Origin: Aquibacillus salsiterrae
Lineage (GTDB): Bacteria > Bacillota > Bacilli > Bacillales > Amphibacillaceae
NCBI RefSeq assembly: GCF_028416595.1
Contig: NZ_JAMQKC010000002.1
Location: 310,001 to 374,000, forward strand
Length of the DNA: 64,000 nucleotides
Direction of reading: 5' to 3'
Notes under the pieces: model-generated
What the model was told of the DNA's origin: nothing
What the model saw: only the letters and a program-made list of their open reading frames with translations
The model's database searches: none
Shown here: in pieces, positions 36,477 through 45,324 of the stretch
How positions within the stretch are numbered: the first letter of the stretch is position 1
Layout of the letters: each line of letters starts with the position of its first letter
Program-made: the position numbers and the translations under genes

Positions 36477-37979
36477 ATGGGTAATTTAGTACAAGAAAAT
36501 TTGGTTTCCATTTTGGGTGCTTTAAAGACCGGGAAACCACAAGGAAGCGAAACAATTAAAGTCTATGAAAAATCGTATACAGAATATGAAAATGTGAAAC
36601 TAGTTATGGTTAAAAATAATCAGGAAAGATTACTTTTAGCAACAGGCGAAGGAAGCCTTTATGACGAGTTGGTAGGGGAAGCAGTTGCAGAAGGTAAGGT
36701 TTGCCCACTTTCTTATGAAAACCGTTTAGTACTAAACAAATATTTTGACTACACGGTTCCTAAAGCCTTTGGAACAAAGGTTGCAACGATGGGGCTTGGT
36801 GACCGCTTAGGCTTAGCGTCGCCAGGACATATCGAAACAGTCCAAAACCGAAATGTAAAGCCTGTGCTTGCACAACAAAGTATTCGAGAATTAAACCTTA
36901 CCAATCGCAAAATGACAGACATACTAGATGCTGCAGCTTTTGCTGTTTTCCAGGAAGGATATAAGGATGGATTTGGTTGGGACGGCGACCATATTAAAGA
37001 AGAAGAGGACATAAAGGAAGCGTTAGAGTTGGGTATTTCAATGCTAACACTTGATTGTTCTGATCATATTCCTAATGAAGTCGAATCTGCATCCGATCAA
37101 GAAAATCGACAGCAATTTGAAGCATTAGACAAGGAGAAGCAGGATTACTTTAACGATTATTATCTAAATCAGTCCTTTAAAGTTAATGGCCTAACAATTA
37201 GTTATGACGAGAACACGTTGATTAAAAACGTGTTGCTTTATGGTAGTGCGATTGATTATATGGAGCATGTTGGTAGAACGTACTTCCAAAATCCTAACAA
37301 GCCATTAGATTTTGAAATTTCTATTGATGAAACTGCGACCGTTACAACACCAAACGCCCACTTTTTTGTAGCAAATGAACTTAAAAGACGTGGCGTTGAG
37401 GTTGTTAGTCTTGCACCTCGTTTCTGTGGTGAGTTCCAAAAGGGGATTGACTACATAGGGGATATCGAACAGTTTGAAAAAGAATTAAGTGAACACGCAT
37501 TAATTGCTAAATATTTCGGATATAAACTAAGCATTCACTCTGGAAGTGATAAATTTAGTGTCTTCCCGATTATTGGAAAATACACCGATGGTATTGTCCA
37601 TGTCAAGACAGCTGGTACAAACTGGTTAGAAGCTGTTCGCGTTATTGCTGATCAAAACCCTAACCTATACCGGAAAATGCATGCATATGCGGAGGAACAT
37701 TTTGAAGAGACGTTAGCTTATTACCATATCACGCCAGATTTAGCGAGCGTTGCTCCGTTAGACAGTAAATCGGATGAAGAACTTCCAGAGTATATGAACC
37801 ATGACGCTGCGAGACAATTGTTACATGTAACTTTCGGTATTTTATTAACAGCTAAAGATGATGCTTTTAACTTCTTGTTTAAAGATGAATTCTTTAAGAC
37901 ATTAAATGATAACGAAGAAGTTTATCGACAAGCATTAGTTAAGCACATTGGCAAACATGCCGATTTATTAGGCTTTTAA
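36477..37979 (+). CDS. uxaE: Tagaturonate/fructuronate epimerase UxaE
   Basis: UxaE epimerises D-tagaturonate to D-fructuronate, so one downstream route serves galacturonate and glucuronate. The 500-residue sequence fits the family known from Thermotoga and some Firmicutes: FGTKVATMGLGDRLGLASPGHIE (about 100), QEGYKDGFGWDGDHIKEEEDI (about 160), SIDETATVTTPNAHFFVANELKRRGVEVVSLAPRFCGEFQKG (about 282-325) and the C-terminal SIHSGSDKFSVFPIIG (about 354-369). It is 66 bases ahead of uxaC. The operator and cre ahead of it imply induction by a uronate intermediate and catabolite repression. No tagaturonate reductase or altronate dehydratase gene is seen, consistent with the epimerase route. Confidence 0.87.
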   Translation: MGNLVQENLVSILGALKTGKPQGSETIKVYEKSYTEYENVKLVMVKNNQERLLLATGEGSLYDELVGEAVAEGKVCPLSYENRLVLNKYFDYTVPKAFGTKVATMGLGDRLGLASPGHIETVQNRNVKPVLAQQSIRELNLTNRKMTDILDAAAFAVFQEGYKDGFGWDGDHIKEEEDIKEALELGISMLTLDCSDHIPNEVESASDQENRQQFEALDKEKQDYFNDYYLNQSFKVNGLTISYDENTLIKNVLLYGSAIDYMEHVGRTYFQNPNKPLDFEISIDETATVTTPNAHFFVANELKRRGVEVVSLAPRFCGEFQKGIDYIGDIEQFEKELSEHALIAKYFGYKLSIHSGSDKFSVFPIIGKYTDGIVHVKTAGTNWLEAVRVIADQNPNLYRKMHAYAEEHFEETLAYYHITPDLASVAPLDSKSDEELPEYMNHDAARQLLHVTFGILLTAKDDAFNFLFKDEFFKTLNDNEEVYRQALVKHIGKHADLLGF

Positions 37980-38045
37980 GCTTGTTTTTGACTAATTAAA
38001 AGAGGTTTGTTCAAAAAGAGATACAAATCGAAGGGAGAATGAGAA

Positions 38046-39443
38046 ATGAAACACTTCATGGATGACAAATTTTTACTCGACAATGAAGTTGGGGAGAAGC
38101 TTTATTTTGAATATGCAAAGGATTTACCAATTATCGACTATCATTGTCATTTAAGCCCGCAAGAAATCTATGAAAATAAAGAATTTAAAAATATTACCGA
38201 AGTTTGGTTATATGGGGATCACTATAAATGGCGGGCAATGCGTGCCAATGGCGTAGAAGAAGAGTATGTAACTGGTAATGCTAGTGATTATGATAAATTC
38301 TTAGCTTGGGCGAGAACGCTTCCGATGTTGATCGGTAATCCGTTATACAACTGGACACATTTGGAATTACAACGTTTTTTTGATGTGTACGATGTATTGA
38401 ATGAGCAAAATGCACCAAAAATTTGGGAACAGGTCAACGCTAAATTAACAAGCGGTGAATTTCGTGCCCGCGACTTTATTACAAAATCAAATGTTGAGGT
38501 TGTCTGTACGACTGATGACCCTGTTGATAATCTCGAATACCATATTAAATTAAAAGAAGAGAATTTCGATGTAAAAGTACTACCTAGCTTCCGACCGGAC
38601 AAAGGTTTAGAAATCAATCGAGACGGATTTCAAGATTGGGTGAAAAAGCTAGAGGGTGCATCAGGGATAACGATAACTAGCTATGATGATTTTCTGCAAG
38701 CGCTTGAGTCAAGAGTTGAGTTTTTCGATTCGATCGGTGGTAAGTTATCTGACCATGCCATCGATTCTATGATGTATGCAGAGACAACGAAAGAAGAAGT
38801 AGCTAATTTCTTTACGAGTGCGTTAAAAGGAAAGAAAGTATCGCTTGAAGAAGAGAAGAAATTTAAGTCCTATACACTTACTTTCCTTGGAAAAACGTAT
38901 GCCAAGTTTGATTGGGCGATGCAATTCCATATTAATGCGTTACGTAACAATAATTCTAGAATGTTTGGTGATTTAGGGCCTGATACAGGCTTTGACTCGA
39001 TTAACGATGAATTAATTGCAAAACCATTAGTAGGCATACTAGATTCGATGGAAAAAGAAAATGGGTTACCTAGAACAATCCTTTATTCTTTAAATCCACA
39101 CGACTTTAGTACGATTGCTTCGATTATGGGCAGCTTCCAAGGTGGAGGTATTCCAGGGAAAGTTCAATTAGGAACTGCATGGTGGTATAACGATACAAAG
39201 TTAGGTATGCTTAATCAAATGCAAACACTTGCTGACATTGGGGTGTTTGGCCGATTTATCGGAATGCTTACCGATTCACGGAGCTTGTTGTCATACCCGC
39301 GTCATGAATACTTTAGAAGACTAATGTGTTCCCTTGTTGGAAAATGGGTAGAAGATGGCGAAATTGCCTATGACCTTGATTCACTAGGAAGCATTGTAAA
39401 AGGTATTTCCTACTACAATGCAAAAGAATACTTTAATTTCTAA
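38046..39443 (+). CDS. uxaC: Glucuronate/galacturonate isomerase
   Basis: This amidohydrolase-fold enzyme isomerises D-glucuronate to D-fructuronate and D-galacturonate to D-tagaturonate. The 465-residue protein has the family blocks IDYHCHLSPQEIYENK (about 31), HLELQRFFDVYDVLNEQNA (about 102), EVVCTTDDPVDNLEYH (about 153), LPSFRPDKGLEINRDGF (about 180) and the C-terminal GRFIGMLTDSRSLLSYPRHEYFRR (about 402). It starts with ATG after GAAGGGAG and is cotranscribed with uxaE. It supplies the first step of the predicted uronate route. Confidence 0.96.
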   Translation: MKHFMDDKFLLDNEVGEKLYFEYAKDLPIIDYHCHLSPQEIYENKEFKNITEVWLYGDHYKWRAMRANGVEEEYVTGNASDYDKFLAWARTLPMLIGNPLYNWTHLELQRFFDVYDVLNEQNAPKIWEQVNAKLTSGEFRARDFITKSNVEVVCTTDDPVDNLEYHIKLKEENFDVKVLPSFRPDKGLEINRDGFQDWVKKLEGASGITITSYDDFLQALESRVEFFDSIGGKLSDHAIDSMMYAETTKEEVANFFTSALKGKKVSLEEEKKFKSYTLTFLGKTYAKFDWAMQFHINALRNNNSRMFGDLGPDTGFDSINDELIAKPLVGILDSMEKENGLPRTILYSLNPHDFSTIASIMGSFQGGGIPGKVQLGTAWWYNDTKLGMLNQMQTLADIGVFGRFIGMLTDSRSLLSYPRHEYFRRLMCSLVGKWVEDGEIAYDLDSLGSIVKGISYYNAKEYFNF

Positions 39444-39530
39444 GGGGAAATCCTTCAGGAGAAAGTGTGAAAGGCTACTAGTGTTTTCATTCTCCTTCAA
39501 CAAATTGAAAAAACTTAAATAAAAAAACAG

Positions 39531-39558
39531 GGGCATACCAAATCAGATTGGTATGCCC
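39531..39558. terminator. Hairpin terminator after uxaC
   Basis: An 11-bp stem (39531-39541 with 39548-39558) is preceded by an A-rich tract and followed by TTTGGTT. It would work on either strand, more strongly on the minus strand. Confidence 0.65.
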
Positions 39559-39678
39559 TTTGGTTAAAAGATAAGAAACCACCATGGCTTTCTGCAGCCG
39601 CCATCTATGATGAAAAAAGGAGTATTTATTAATTTTTGAGTATACTGTAATTTTTTGGGTATACTTATTTAACAACGA

Positions 39679-39942
39679 TTGGGGTTATCTAATCATTGTT
39701 TCCACATCCTAAGAACGTTTTTGTTAGTTTATGATGATAATAATTTGTCCTATGAAAAAGAAGGACTAACAAATTCAGCTTCTAACTGTTGGAAGGAAAA
39801 GGAGAAAGAACCTGCTTGGATACTAGAAGCACATTTGCTAGTCCTCTTTCGTGCAATAATGGAGATCTTTAAACCCTATGGCATTGCACACTTTATCTTA
39901 TGGTCAAGAACAAAGATAGAACCAGCACTTGTCATTAATTAA
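39679..39942 (+). pseudogene. Unassigned ORF, possibly a SufB-like gene fragment
   Basis: An 87-residue reading frame occupies part of the 520-base gap after uxaC. It has no convincing ribosome site. The stretch YEKEGLT followed by KEKEPAWILEAHL loosely recalls the N-terminal helices of SufB-type proteins, but the surrounding residues do not match. Apart from the terminator at 39531 nothing else was recognised in this gap. The call is weak and the ORF may be non-coding. Confidence 0.2.
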
Positions 39943-39963
39943 ACAAAAATGGTTGTCCGTCTA

Positions 39964-40725
39964 TCATTTGTTGGAAGTAAGCGATATTCCGGACTGCTGA
40001 AGGCAATCTTGTAATTTTTTTAAAAAAGATAACGTATGAGGGTTGTCTCCATGTACACAAACTGTATCAGCTTGGATGGGAATGACTTTCCCAGTGGTAC
40101 TGGTAACACGCTGGTCAAGAACCATTTGCTTTACCTGTTCAATTGCTTGCATTTCATCGTTAATCACTGCATTTGGGTGGTGACGAGGAGTTAACGTACC
40201 ATCAGATTGATACGTTCGATCAGCAAAGACTTCGTGCGCTACCGTTAATCCTAGCGCTTCTCCTGCGTTTGTTAGCGCGCTATTCGATAGGCCGATTAAG
40301 GTTAAAGTCGGGTCAAGCTGATAAACAGCTTCAGCAATAGCTGTTGCTAACTGCTTATCTTTTGCTGCCATATTGTACAATGCACCATGAGGTTTGACAT
40401 GGCTCAACTTGGCACCATTTGCCTGTGTAAATGCTTTTAAGGCACCAACTTGATAGAGAGTTAATTGGTAAGCCTCTACAGGCAAGATAGCTATGTTTCT
40501 TCTGCCAAATCCTTGCAGGTCGGGTAAGCCTGGATGGGCGCCTATGCGGACATGATGTTTGTCAGCAAGCTTAACGGTCCTATCCATCGTGGTAGGGTCA
40601 CCAGCATGAAAGCCGCAAGCAATGTTTACCGATGACACATAGCGGATTACCTCTTCATCGTTACCGAGTGAGTATTGCCCAAAGCTCTCGCCCATATCGC
40701 AATTAATGTCAATTGTCCTCATCAT
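39964..40725 (-). CDS. pxpA: 5-oxoprolinase subunit A (LamB/YcsF family)
   Basis: PxpA, with PxpB and PxpC, hydrolyses 5-oxoproline (pyroglutamate) to glutamate using ATP and recycles this damaged-glutamine product. The 253-residue protein has the family pattern IDINCDMGESFGQY (about 4), NIACGFHAGDPTTM (about 34), IGAHPGLPDLQGFGRR (about 56) and VKPHGALYN (about 106). It is last in the minus-strand operon pxpB-pxpC-pxpA and its start overlaps the pxpC stop by 4 bases. GGAAGGAG precedes the ATG. Confidence 0.96.
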   Translation of the reverse strand: MMRTIDINCDMGESFGQYSLGNDEEVIRYVSSVNIACGFHAGDPTTMDRTVKLADKHHVRIGAHPGLPDLQGFGRRNIAILPVEAYQLTLYQVGALKAFTQANGAKLSHVKPHGALYNMAAKDKQLATAIAEAVYQLDPTLTLIGLSNSALTNAGEALGLTVAHEVFADRTYQSDGTLTPRHHPNAVINDEMQAIEQVKQMVLDQRVTSTTGKVIPIQADTVCVHGDNPHTLSFLKKLQDCLQQSGISLTSNK

Positions 40726-41687
40726 TCATACTCCTTCCACTTAAGGTTGCAAAATGCTTTCACTTGTTTCATCTCTTGTTCTCGTTTAATAAGCCTTTCG
40801 CGAGCTTCGTCTATGCTACATCTGTGAAATGTGATTGTTTTTGACGGCCGAAGCTGACTGATTATTGGTAAGTCTGTCTCAATGATTTGCCCAATTTTCG
40901 GATAGCCACCAGTTGGTTGCCGGTCAGCCATAAGAATAATTGGTTCACCGCTAGCTGGAACTTGGATGGTTCCGAGAGGACTTGCCTCGGTTAATAACTC
41001 ACTTGGTTTCGTTAAAGATAATTGCTTTCCGGTTAGCCGGTAGCCCATTCGATCAGATTTAGTTGAAAGTTGGTAAGACTCTGTCTCAAATCGGCGTTTA
41101 CTTTCAGACTGAAACCAGTTATATTGTCGACCCTCGATAAACTGAATGACGGAATTGTCTACGGTGATATAATCAAACAGCGTGTGACTTAGCCCAAAAC
41201 GCAAAGGAGAAACAACTGTTGGAGTAAAGATTGGCAAATAGTCACGAGGCTGCAACGGTCTTCCTTTAAAGCCACCAATTCCAATCTTAGTGTCAGTACT
41301 TTTACTGCCCAATACATTGTCTAATTGGAAGCCACCTTTAACTGCCAAATAACTGTACATGCCTGTCTTTGCCGTACCAAGTGATAAAGTATCCCCTTTT
41401 TTGACTTGGAGGGGCCTTGCCATTGAGATATATTTATCATTTAGTTTTGGTGTCATATCTGCACCAGTTAAGGCAATTACCATCTCTTGTTCAAAGGTTA
41501 TACTTGGGCCAACTAAACACATTTCAAGCACTGCTTCATCTTCTTCATTGTTTAACACAATATTGGCTAGTCGCATCGCTAATTGATCCATTGCACCGGT
41601 CACGGAGAAGCCAAGTGACTGTAATCCAAACCTTCCCAAGTCCTGTACGGTTGTAAAAAATCCACCATCTGTGATTACCATTCCCAT
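40722..41687 (-). CDS. pxpC: 5-oxoprolinase subunit C (biotin-dependent carboxyltransferase family)
   Basis: The 321-residue protein has the opening GGFFTTVQDLGRFGLQSLGFSVTGAMD, then ANIVLNNEEDEAVLEMCLVGP (about 42) and the C-terminal ADRQPTGGYPKIGQIIETDLPIISQLRPSKTI. These are typical of the KipA/PxpC family. It acts with PxpA and PxpB in 5-oxoproline hydrolysis. It overlaps pxpB by 13 bases, implying translational coupling. The start ATG follows AGGGGGAG. Confidence 0.95.
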   Translation of the reverse strand: MGMVITDGGFFTTVQDLGRFGLQSLGFSVTGAMDQLAMRLANIVLNNEEDEAVLEMCLVGPSITFEQEMVIALTGADMTPKLNDKYISMARPLQVKKGDTLSLGTAKTGMYSYLAVKGGFQLDNVLGSKSTDTKIGIGGFKGRPLQPRDYLPIFTPTVVSPLRFGLSHTLFDYITVDNSVIQFIEGRQYNWFQSESKRRFETESYQLSTKSDRMGYRLTGKQLSLTKPSELLTEASPLGTIQVPASGEPIILMADRQPTGGYPKIGQIIETDLPIISQLRPSKTITFHRCSIDEARERLIKREQEMKQVKAFCNLKWKEYE

Positions 41688-42379
41688 AATAACTCCCCCT
41701 GTTGGTACAGCATAAATTCATCTTTTGAAATGGCTTGAAAGTTAAGTTTGTCACCTGGGTGTAAAATGGTTGGTGAGGACTTTGACAAATCTACTAGTGG
41801 GATAGGTGTTCTTCCAATTATTTTCCACCCGCCAGGCGTAGGGCTAGGATATATACCAGTTTGTCGTCCTGCAATTCCCACTGAACCAGCTTCAATCCTT
41901 ATTCGAGGAGATTTTTTTCTAGGGGTAGCAATCCGTTGGTCCATCCCACCTAAGAAAGGAAATCCAGGGGAAAAACCTAAAAAATAGACATGATAGGTTG
42001 GTTTTGTATGTAATTCAACTACTTGTTTACTAGTTAGTTGATGATAATCGGCGACTTCTTGTAAATCAATCCCAAATTCTGGCTCATAGCAAACCGGTAT
42101 CGTGAATGATTTTGTCGAATAATTTGTTTCTGATTCTACAGTTATCGCATATCGTAGTTCGTCTATTAGCTTTGTATGATCTAGCTCTATACTTGTCGGA
42201 TCAAAGTAAATGGTAAGTGTTGAATAGGCAGGTACACATTCGACAAAGCCTGGAAAAGGATTACTTGTTAACTGATTAGTAAGGCTAAGTAATCTCTTAT
42301 TTTGATCTATGTCAAACGATTGGCCAAAGTCAATCATGATTGCTGACTCACTAAGTGAAAAAAATCTAATACTCTCCAT
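41675..42379 (-). CDS. pxpB: 5-oxoprolinase subunit B (KipI family)
   Basis: The 234-residue KipI/PxpB-type protein has SESAIMIDFG near the N-terminus, IPVCYEPEFGIDLQEVADYH (about 110) and YFLGFSPGFPFLGGMDQRIATPRKKSPRIRIEAGSVGIAGRQTGIYP (about 150-196), a highly conserved family block. In B. subtilis the homologue was first described as an inhibitor of the sporulation kinase KinA, but the conserved role is 5-oxoprolinase. It is first in the operon, with AAAAGGTGGGG before the ATG. Confidence 0.95.
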   Translation of the reverse strand: MESIRFFSLSESAIMIDFGQSFDIDQNKRLLSLTNQLTSNPFPGFVECVPAYSTLTIYFDPTSIELDHTKLIDELRYAITVESETNYSTKSFTIPVCYEPEFGIDLQEVADYHQLTSKQVVELHTKPTYHVYFLGFSPGFPFLGGMDQRIATPRKKSPRIRIEAGSVGIAGRQTGIYPSPTPGGWKIIGRTPIPLVDLSKSSPTILHPGDKLNFQAISKDEFMLYQQGELLWEW

Positions 42380-42565
42380 TGTACCCCACCTTTTCGTATG
42401 TATTAATAGGTCTGTTTTACCTTTTCTATTTTAACAATCTTTTCATTAAATGTCTTCGGAGACAATCTATTATTCATTGTGTAATAAAAATTGACCATTG
42501 GACGTATAAAAGATGAAAAAATTAATAGAATAATAAATAAACAATAGATTATAAGGATGGATGAC

Positions 42566-43402
42566 GTGAAAAAAATTCTATTATTTTTTGTTTTGTTAAT
42601 AGTAAGTGGCTGTGGAACGGCGATATCAGATACTAGTGAAAATCAAGGCGGAGTAACGAATGATAAATCGATGGTTTTGACAGCAAATGCTACAAATCAA
42701 CCAATCTCTAACACTGAAGAAGCTATCATTGATGGTTACTCCGAGAAAGAGTTGGTAAAACTACTGGACCAACTAGGTAATGTGCGACGTCAAGTAGTTG
42801 ATAGAATCGAAGAAAAGGGGTGGTATGAATCGATAAATGAAATAAAACCAAGTGAAGTGGAGTTTACAAAGGAAATAAAACCAATTCTAACGGATACGTT
42901 TACGGAAGCATTTGTTAACAAAGAAGTTATTAATAAGATGGAAGTATTTTTCTGTTTTTGTGATGCTCCAACCCCATTGCAAGGATCACTCATACCAGAT
43001 GTAACTAGTATTAGCTCAAAAGACGAGACCAGTCTTCAAATTGATGCATACCGGCCAGCAAATGGGGTGAATAGTGGGGCGAAATTAACAGTAGATTTAA
43101 AATTTGAACAAGGTGTATGGAAAATTGATCAAATCACTCAACAATTTGGAACATACGAACAATCCTTTCAGTTAACAATCGAAGAAATCATCGCATATTA
43201 TCAGTACCAAGGTATAGATTTAGAACATATGCAAACAGTACAATCCCCTAGTTCAGACGCTGATGTGTTCGTATTCCAAGAGAAAGAGACAGGTGAATGG
43301 ATCGCTATTCAGGAAAATGACTGGTACCTAGTAAGAGGAAAATCATTAATTAACCAATATTATGGCGAAAAAGAAGGAGTCCACTTCGATAATGAAGTGT
43401 AA
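42566..43402 (+). CDS. Putative lipoprotein of unknown function
   Basis: The 278-residue protein has a short signal peptide ending in lipobox IVSGC (Cys16 from the chosen start). A Thr/Asn-rich linker follows, then a mixed alpha/beta domain with the acidic KELVKLLDQLGNVRRQVVDRIEEKGWYESI region. No family was recognised. An ATG at 42557 lies in the ribosome site AAGGATGG, so the GTG at 42566 is the likely start. It is a single gene convergent with the next membrane protein; a small hairpin (43376-43406) spans its stop codon. Confidence 0.75.
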   Translation: MKKILLFFVLLIVSGCGTAISDTSENQGGVTNDKSMVLTANATNQPISNTEEAIIDGYSEKELVKLLDQLGNVRRQVVDRIEEKGWYESINEIKPSEVEFTKEIKPILTDTFTEAFVNKEVINKMEVFFCFCDAPTPLQGSLIPDVTSISSKDETSLQIDAYRPANGVNSGAKLTVDLKFEQGVWKIDQITQQFGTYEQSFQLTIEEIIAYYQYQGIDLEHMQTVQSPSSDADVFVFQEKETGEWIAIQENDWYLVRGKSLINQYYGEKEGVHFDNEV

Positions 43403-43406
43403 CTCC
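43376..43406. terminator. Small hairpin between convergent genes
   Basis: GGAGT/ACTCC and ACTTC/GAAGT arms form a stem across the stop codon of the lipoprotein gene. There is no clear U tract, so termination is uncertain. Confidence 0.35.
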
Positions 43407-43407
43407 G

Positions 43408-44448
43408 TTAAGTGTCTTTATTTAATAAGGATTCTACTAAGTTATAAATCGATAATATTTCATAAAGGATGATGATTTCAGCTGAGAAAAAGTTCCTCTC
43501 TCCTTGTTGGTGTTCAGCAGACTGTTGTTTACTTTCCCAAAACTGATCCATTAGCCGTTGGACATGTAGGCGATGTTTTTCTAAATTAAAGAGACTTGGT
43601 TCTTTCATCGTGTCAGCTAATGTTGAAACAGTATTAATTAATTGCTCACACTCTGTTTCGTCCCAACTTAACTGATGAAGCGGCGTGTTGATTAAATTTC
43701 CAATATGATAGTGGATCAGTCTAAGGCTTTGCAGCTTTTCTTTTTCCATCTCATATAGCTTTCTAGTTTGTTCGTCAAAGCGGTGATATTTAGATTCTGC
43801 TTGTTGAAAGTTTAAGAGTATTTCTGTTTTGTCTAGTTTCTTTTTTAGAATGGAAAATGTTTGCTTAATGATCTGTTCGTTGCTATCTTTTTTATTTTCA
43901 CCTAGAAAAATGGCTTTGGTCAATGTTTCTAGTTCTTCACCAGTTGTTTTGAGTAAATTATCAATATTCGATAAAATTGTTTTCGAATAATTTGGGGGGA
44001 GAACAAACATATTGACTAGTGTAGATATTATTAACCCAATCGAAGTGGTACCTAATCGAATGAAGAAGGAAATAAAGAAATTAGTATGGATGACTTCGAT
44101 CATTGCAACTGATGTTAGTGTTGCTACTAAAAGCCCTTCGTGTAAGTTGAGCTTAAAGCAAGTAACAATTGTAAACAGAGCAGCTAAAGTATAAGTGATT
44201 GGTGAATTACCGAATAAAAAAATGAATAGTACTGCATATAAAGACCCAATAGCTGATGCAGGAAAACGGATAATTCCTTTCTTGATTGAATCAGCTACAG
44301 TTGGTTCTATCGTAACAATTGCCGTTATTACTGCAAAAACAGCGGGCCAATTAAGTAATTGGCAAATGAGTGATGTTAGAAAAACAGCGATTCCTGTTTT
44401 AACAATTCTGCTTCCAAAAAATTGAAATTTAAATTTGAAGTTTTTCAT
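43408..44448 (-). CDS. Aromatic acid exporter (FUSC/ArAE) family membrane protein
   Basis: The 346-residue protein has a membrane domain of about six helices (residues 15-160; VKTGIAVFLTSLICQLLNWPAVFAVITAIVTIEPTVADSIKKG and the following helices) and a cytoplasmic helical C-terminal half. This is the layout of the Bacillus YqjA/DUF939-type branch of the FUSC family. These proteins are proposed efflux components; the substrate is unknown. A GTG at 44457 lies inside the ribosome site AAAGGTGG, so ATG 44448 is used. Confidence 0.82.
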   Translation of the reverse strand: MKNFKFKFQFFGSRIVKTGIAVFLTSLICQLLNWPAVFAVITAIVTIEPTVADSIKKGIIRFPASAIGSLYAVLFIFLFGNSPITYTLAALFTIVTCFKLNLHEGLLVATLTSVAMIEVIHTNFFISFFIRLGTTSIGLIISTLVNMFVLPPNYSKTILSNIDNLLKTTGEELETLTKAIFLGENKKDSNEQIIKQTFSILKKKLDKTEILLNFQQAESKYHRFDEQTRKLYEMEKEKLQSLRLIHYHIGNLINTPLHQLSWDETECEQLINTVSTLADTMKEPSLFNLEKHRLHVQRLMDQFWESKQQSAEHQQGERNFFSAEIIILYEILSIYNLVESLLNKDT

Positions 44449-44596
44449 ACGTGCCACCTTTAAATCCGTGCTATAATAAGTATAACGAATATTAAACAGA
44501 AAAACAGTGGTATTTTTGTTTAAAATGATAAAATGCTGCTAGCGAGAGCATTTAACATAGCTGAGTCTAGCTATTAAATTTTTCTTTCATATTAAA

Positions 44597-44610
44597 TGTA
44601 AACGCTGTCA
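44597..44610. promoter_or_regulatory. Candidate cre site
   Basis: TGTAAACGCTGTCA fits the cre consensus at all positions. It lies in the 309-base gap between two divergent genes (44449-44757), nearer the FUSC gene. No other element was recognised in that gap. Confidence 0.5.
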
Positions 44611-44757
44611 CAACAGGCGTGACGAACAAATTTTATTTTTTTTAGACAATACCGTTAACTTTAATCGGAAGTATTTCATATACTGTATTAACTCATCGTT
44701 ATAGTTAACTGAAAGGATACAAGTACTTGCCTATATTACACCTAAGGGGGTGAAGGG

Positions 44758-45201
44758 ATGCTTTCTGTTAAGATGTTGAAACCTTATTACGTCAAAGAAG
44801 AAGAGAATTGCATACGTGTTGTTTTAGCATACCAATATTTTTCGCTATCGTTAGATGATAAGGTGTATCAGTTTGTTCCATTGGAGTCAAGGGAAATTAG
44901 AATCAACAGAGAGACGCAGAAGGTGGAAAATGAACAGGATGTTTTCGTATTTCAAAAGGGGAAAGAATATAGTCGTGTCGCATTATCAGAATTACTAAAA
45001 TTGAAAGACTTCATGGCGCATCTAAATTCCATCATTCATCCTTATTTAAACGGTGATAAAACACCGATTGAGCAAGAAGAAGTGGATTTAGTAATTATTG
45101 AACTGGAAAAGCAAAATATTAAACGAGTCATCGATTATGCGTTAGAAACGAATGATTATCAACTATTTCTCGATTATACGAATAAATTAAATGACATGTA
45201 A
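44758..45201 (+). CDS. IDEAL-domain protein of unknown function
   Basis: The 147-residue cytoplasmic protein has a beta-rich N-terminal half (about 1-75) and a helical C-terminal segment IKRVIDYALETNDYQLFLDYTNKLN (about 120-145) that resembles the IDEAL domain. That domain occurs in Bacillus proteins such as YpiB and ComK, where it acts in interaction or turnover. No specific function is proposed. AAGGGGGTG precedes the ATG. It is a single gene closed by a strong terminator. Confidence 0.7.
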   Translation: MLSVKMLKPYYVKEEENCIRVVLAYQYFSLSLDDKVYQFVPLESREIRINRETQKVENEQDVFVFQKGKEYSRVALSELLKLKDFMAHLNSIIHPYLNGDKTPIEQEEVDLVIIELEKQNIKRVIDYALETNDYQLFLDYTNKLNDM

Positions 45202-45220
45202 AATGAAGTGGAAGCTGGTT

Positions 45221-45261
45221 ATGCAAAACAGCAGAAGCCTTTGGTTTCTGCTGTTTTGCAT
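45221..45261 (+). terminator. Strong hairpin terminator
   Basis: A 16-bp perfect stem (45221-45236 with 45246-45261) has a 9-base loop, and TTTT lies within the right arm. Confidence 0.8.
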
Positions 45262-45324
45262 GGGTTGTTGAGAAAGTTAGAAAAAGTGTAAACTAAAGGT
45301 AGGAAAAACGAAGGGGGGATCAGC

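Noticed and set aside
38288-38617. 109-codon frame on the minus strand inside uxaC
   Set aside because: Shadow of a certain gene; low-complexity Ser/Thr-rich translation.
39679-39942. Functional SufB-like protein
   Set aside because: Only a short segment resembles SufB, the rest does not, and no ribosome site is present. It is kept only as a low-confidence remnant.
44012-44425. Two plus-strand frames inside the FUSC gene
   Set aside because: They mirror the membrane-helix codons of the real minus-strand gene.
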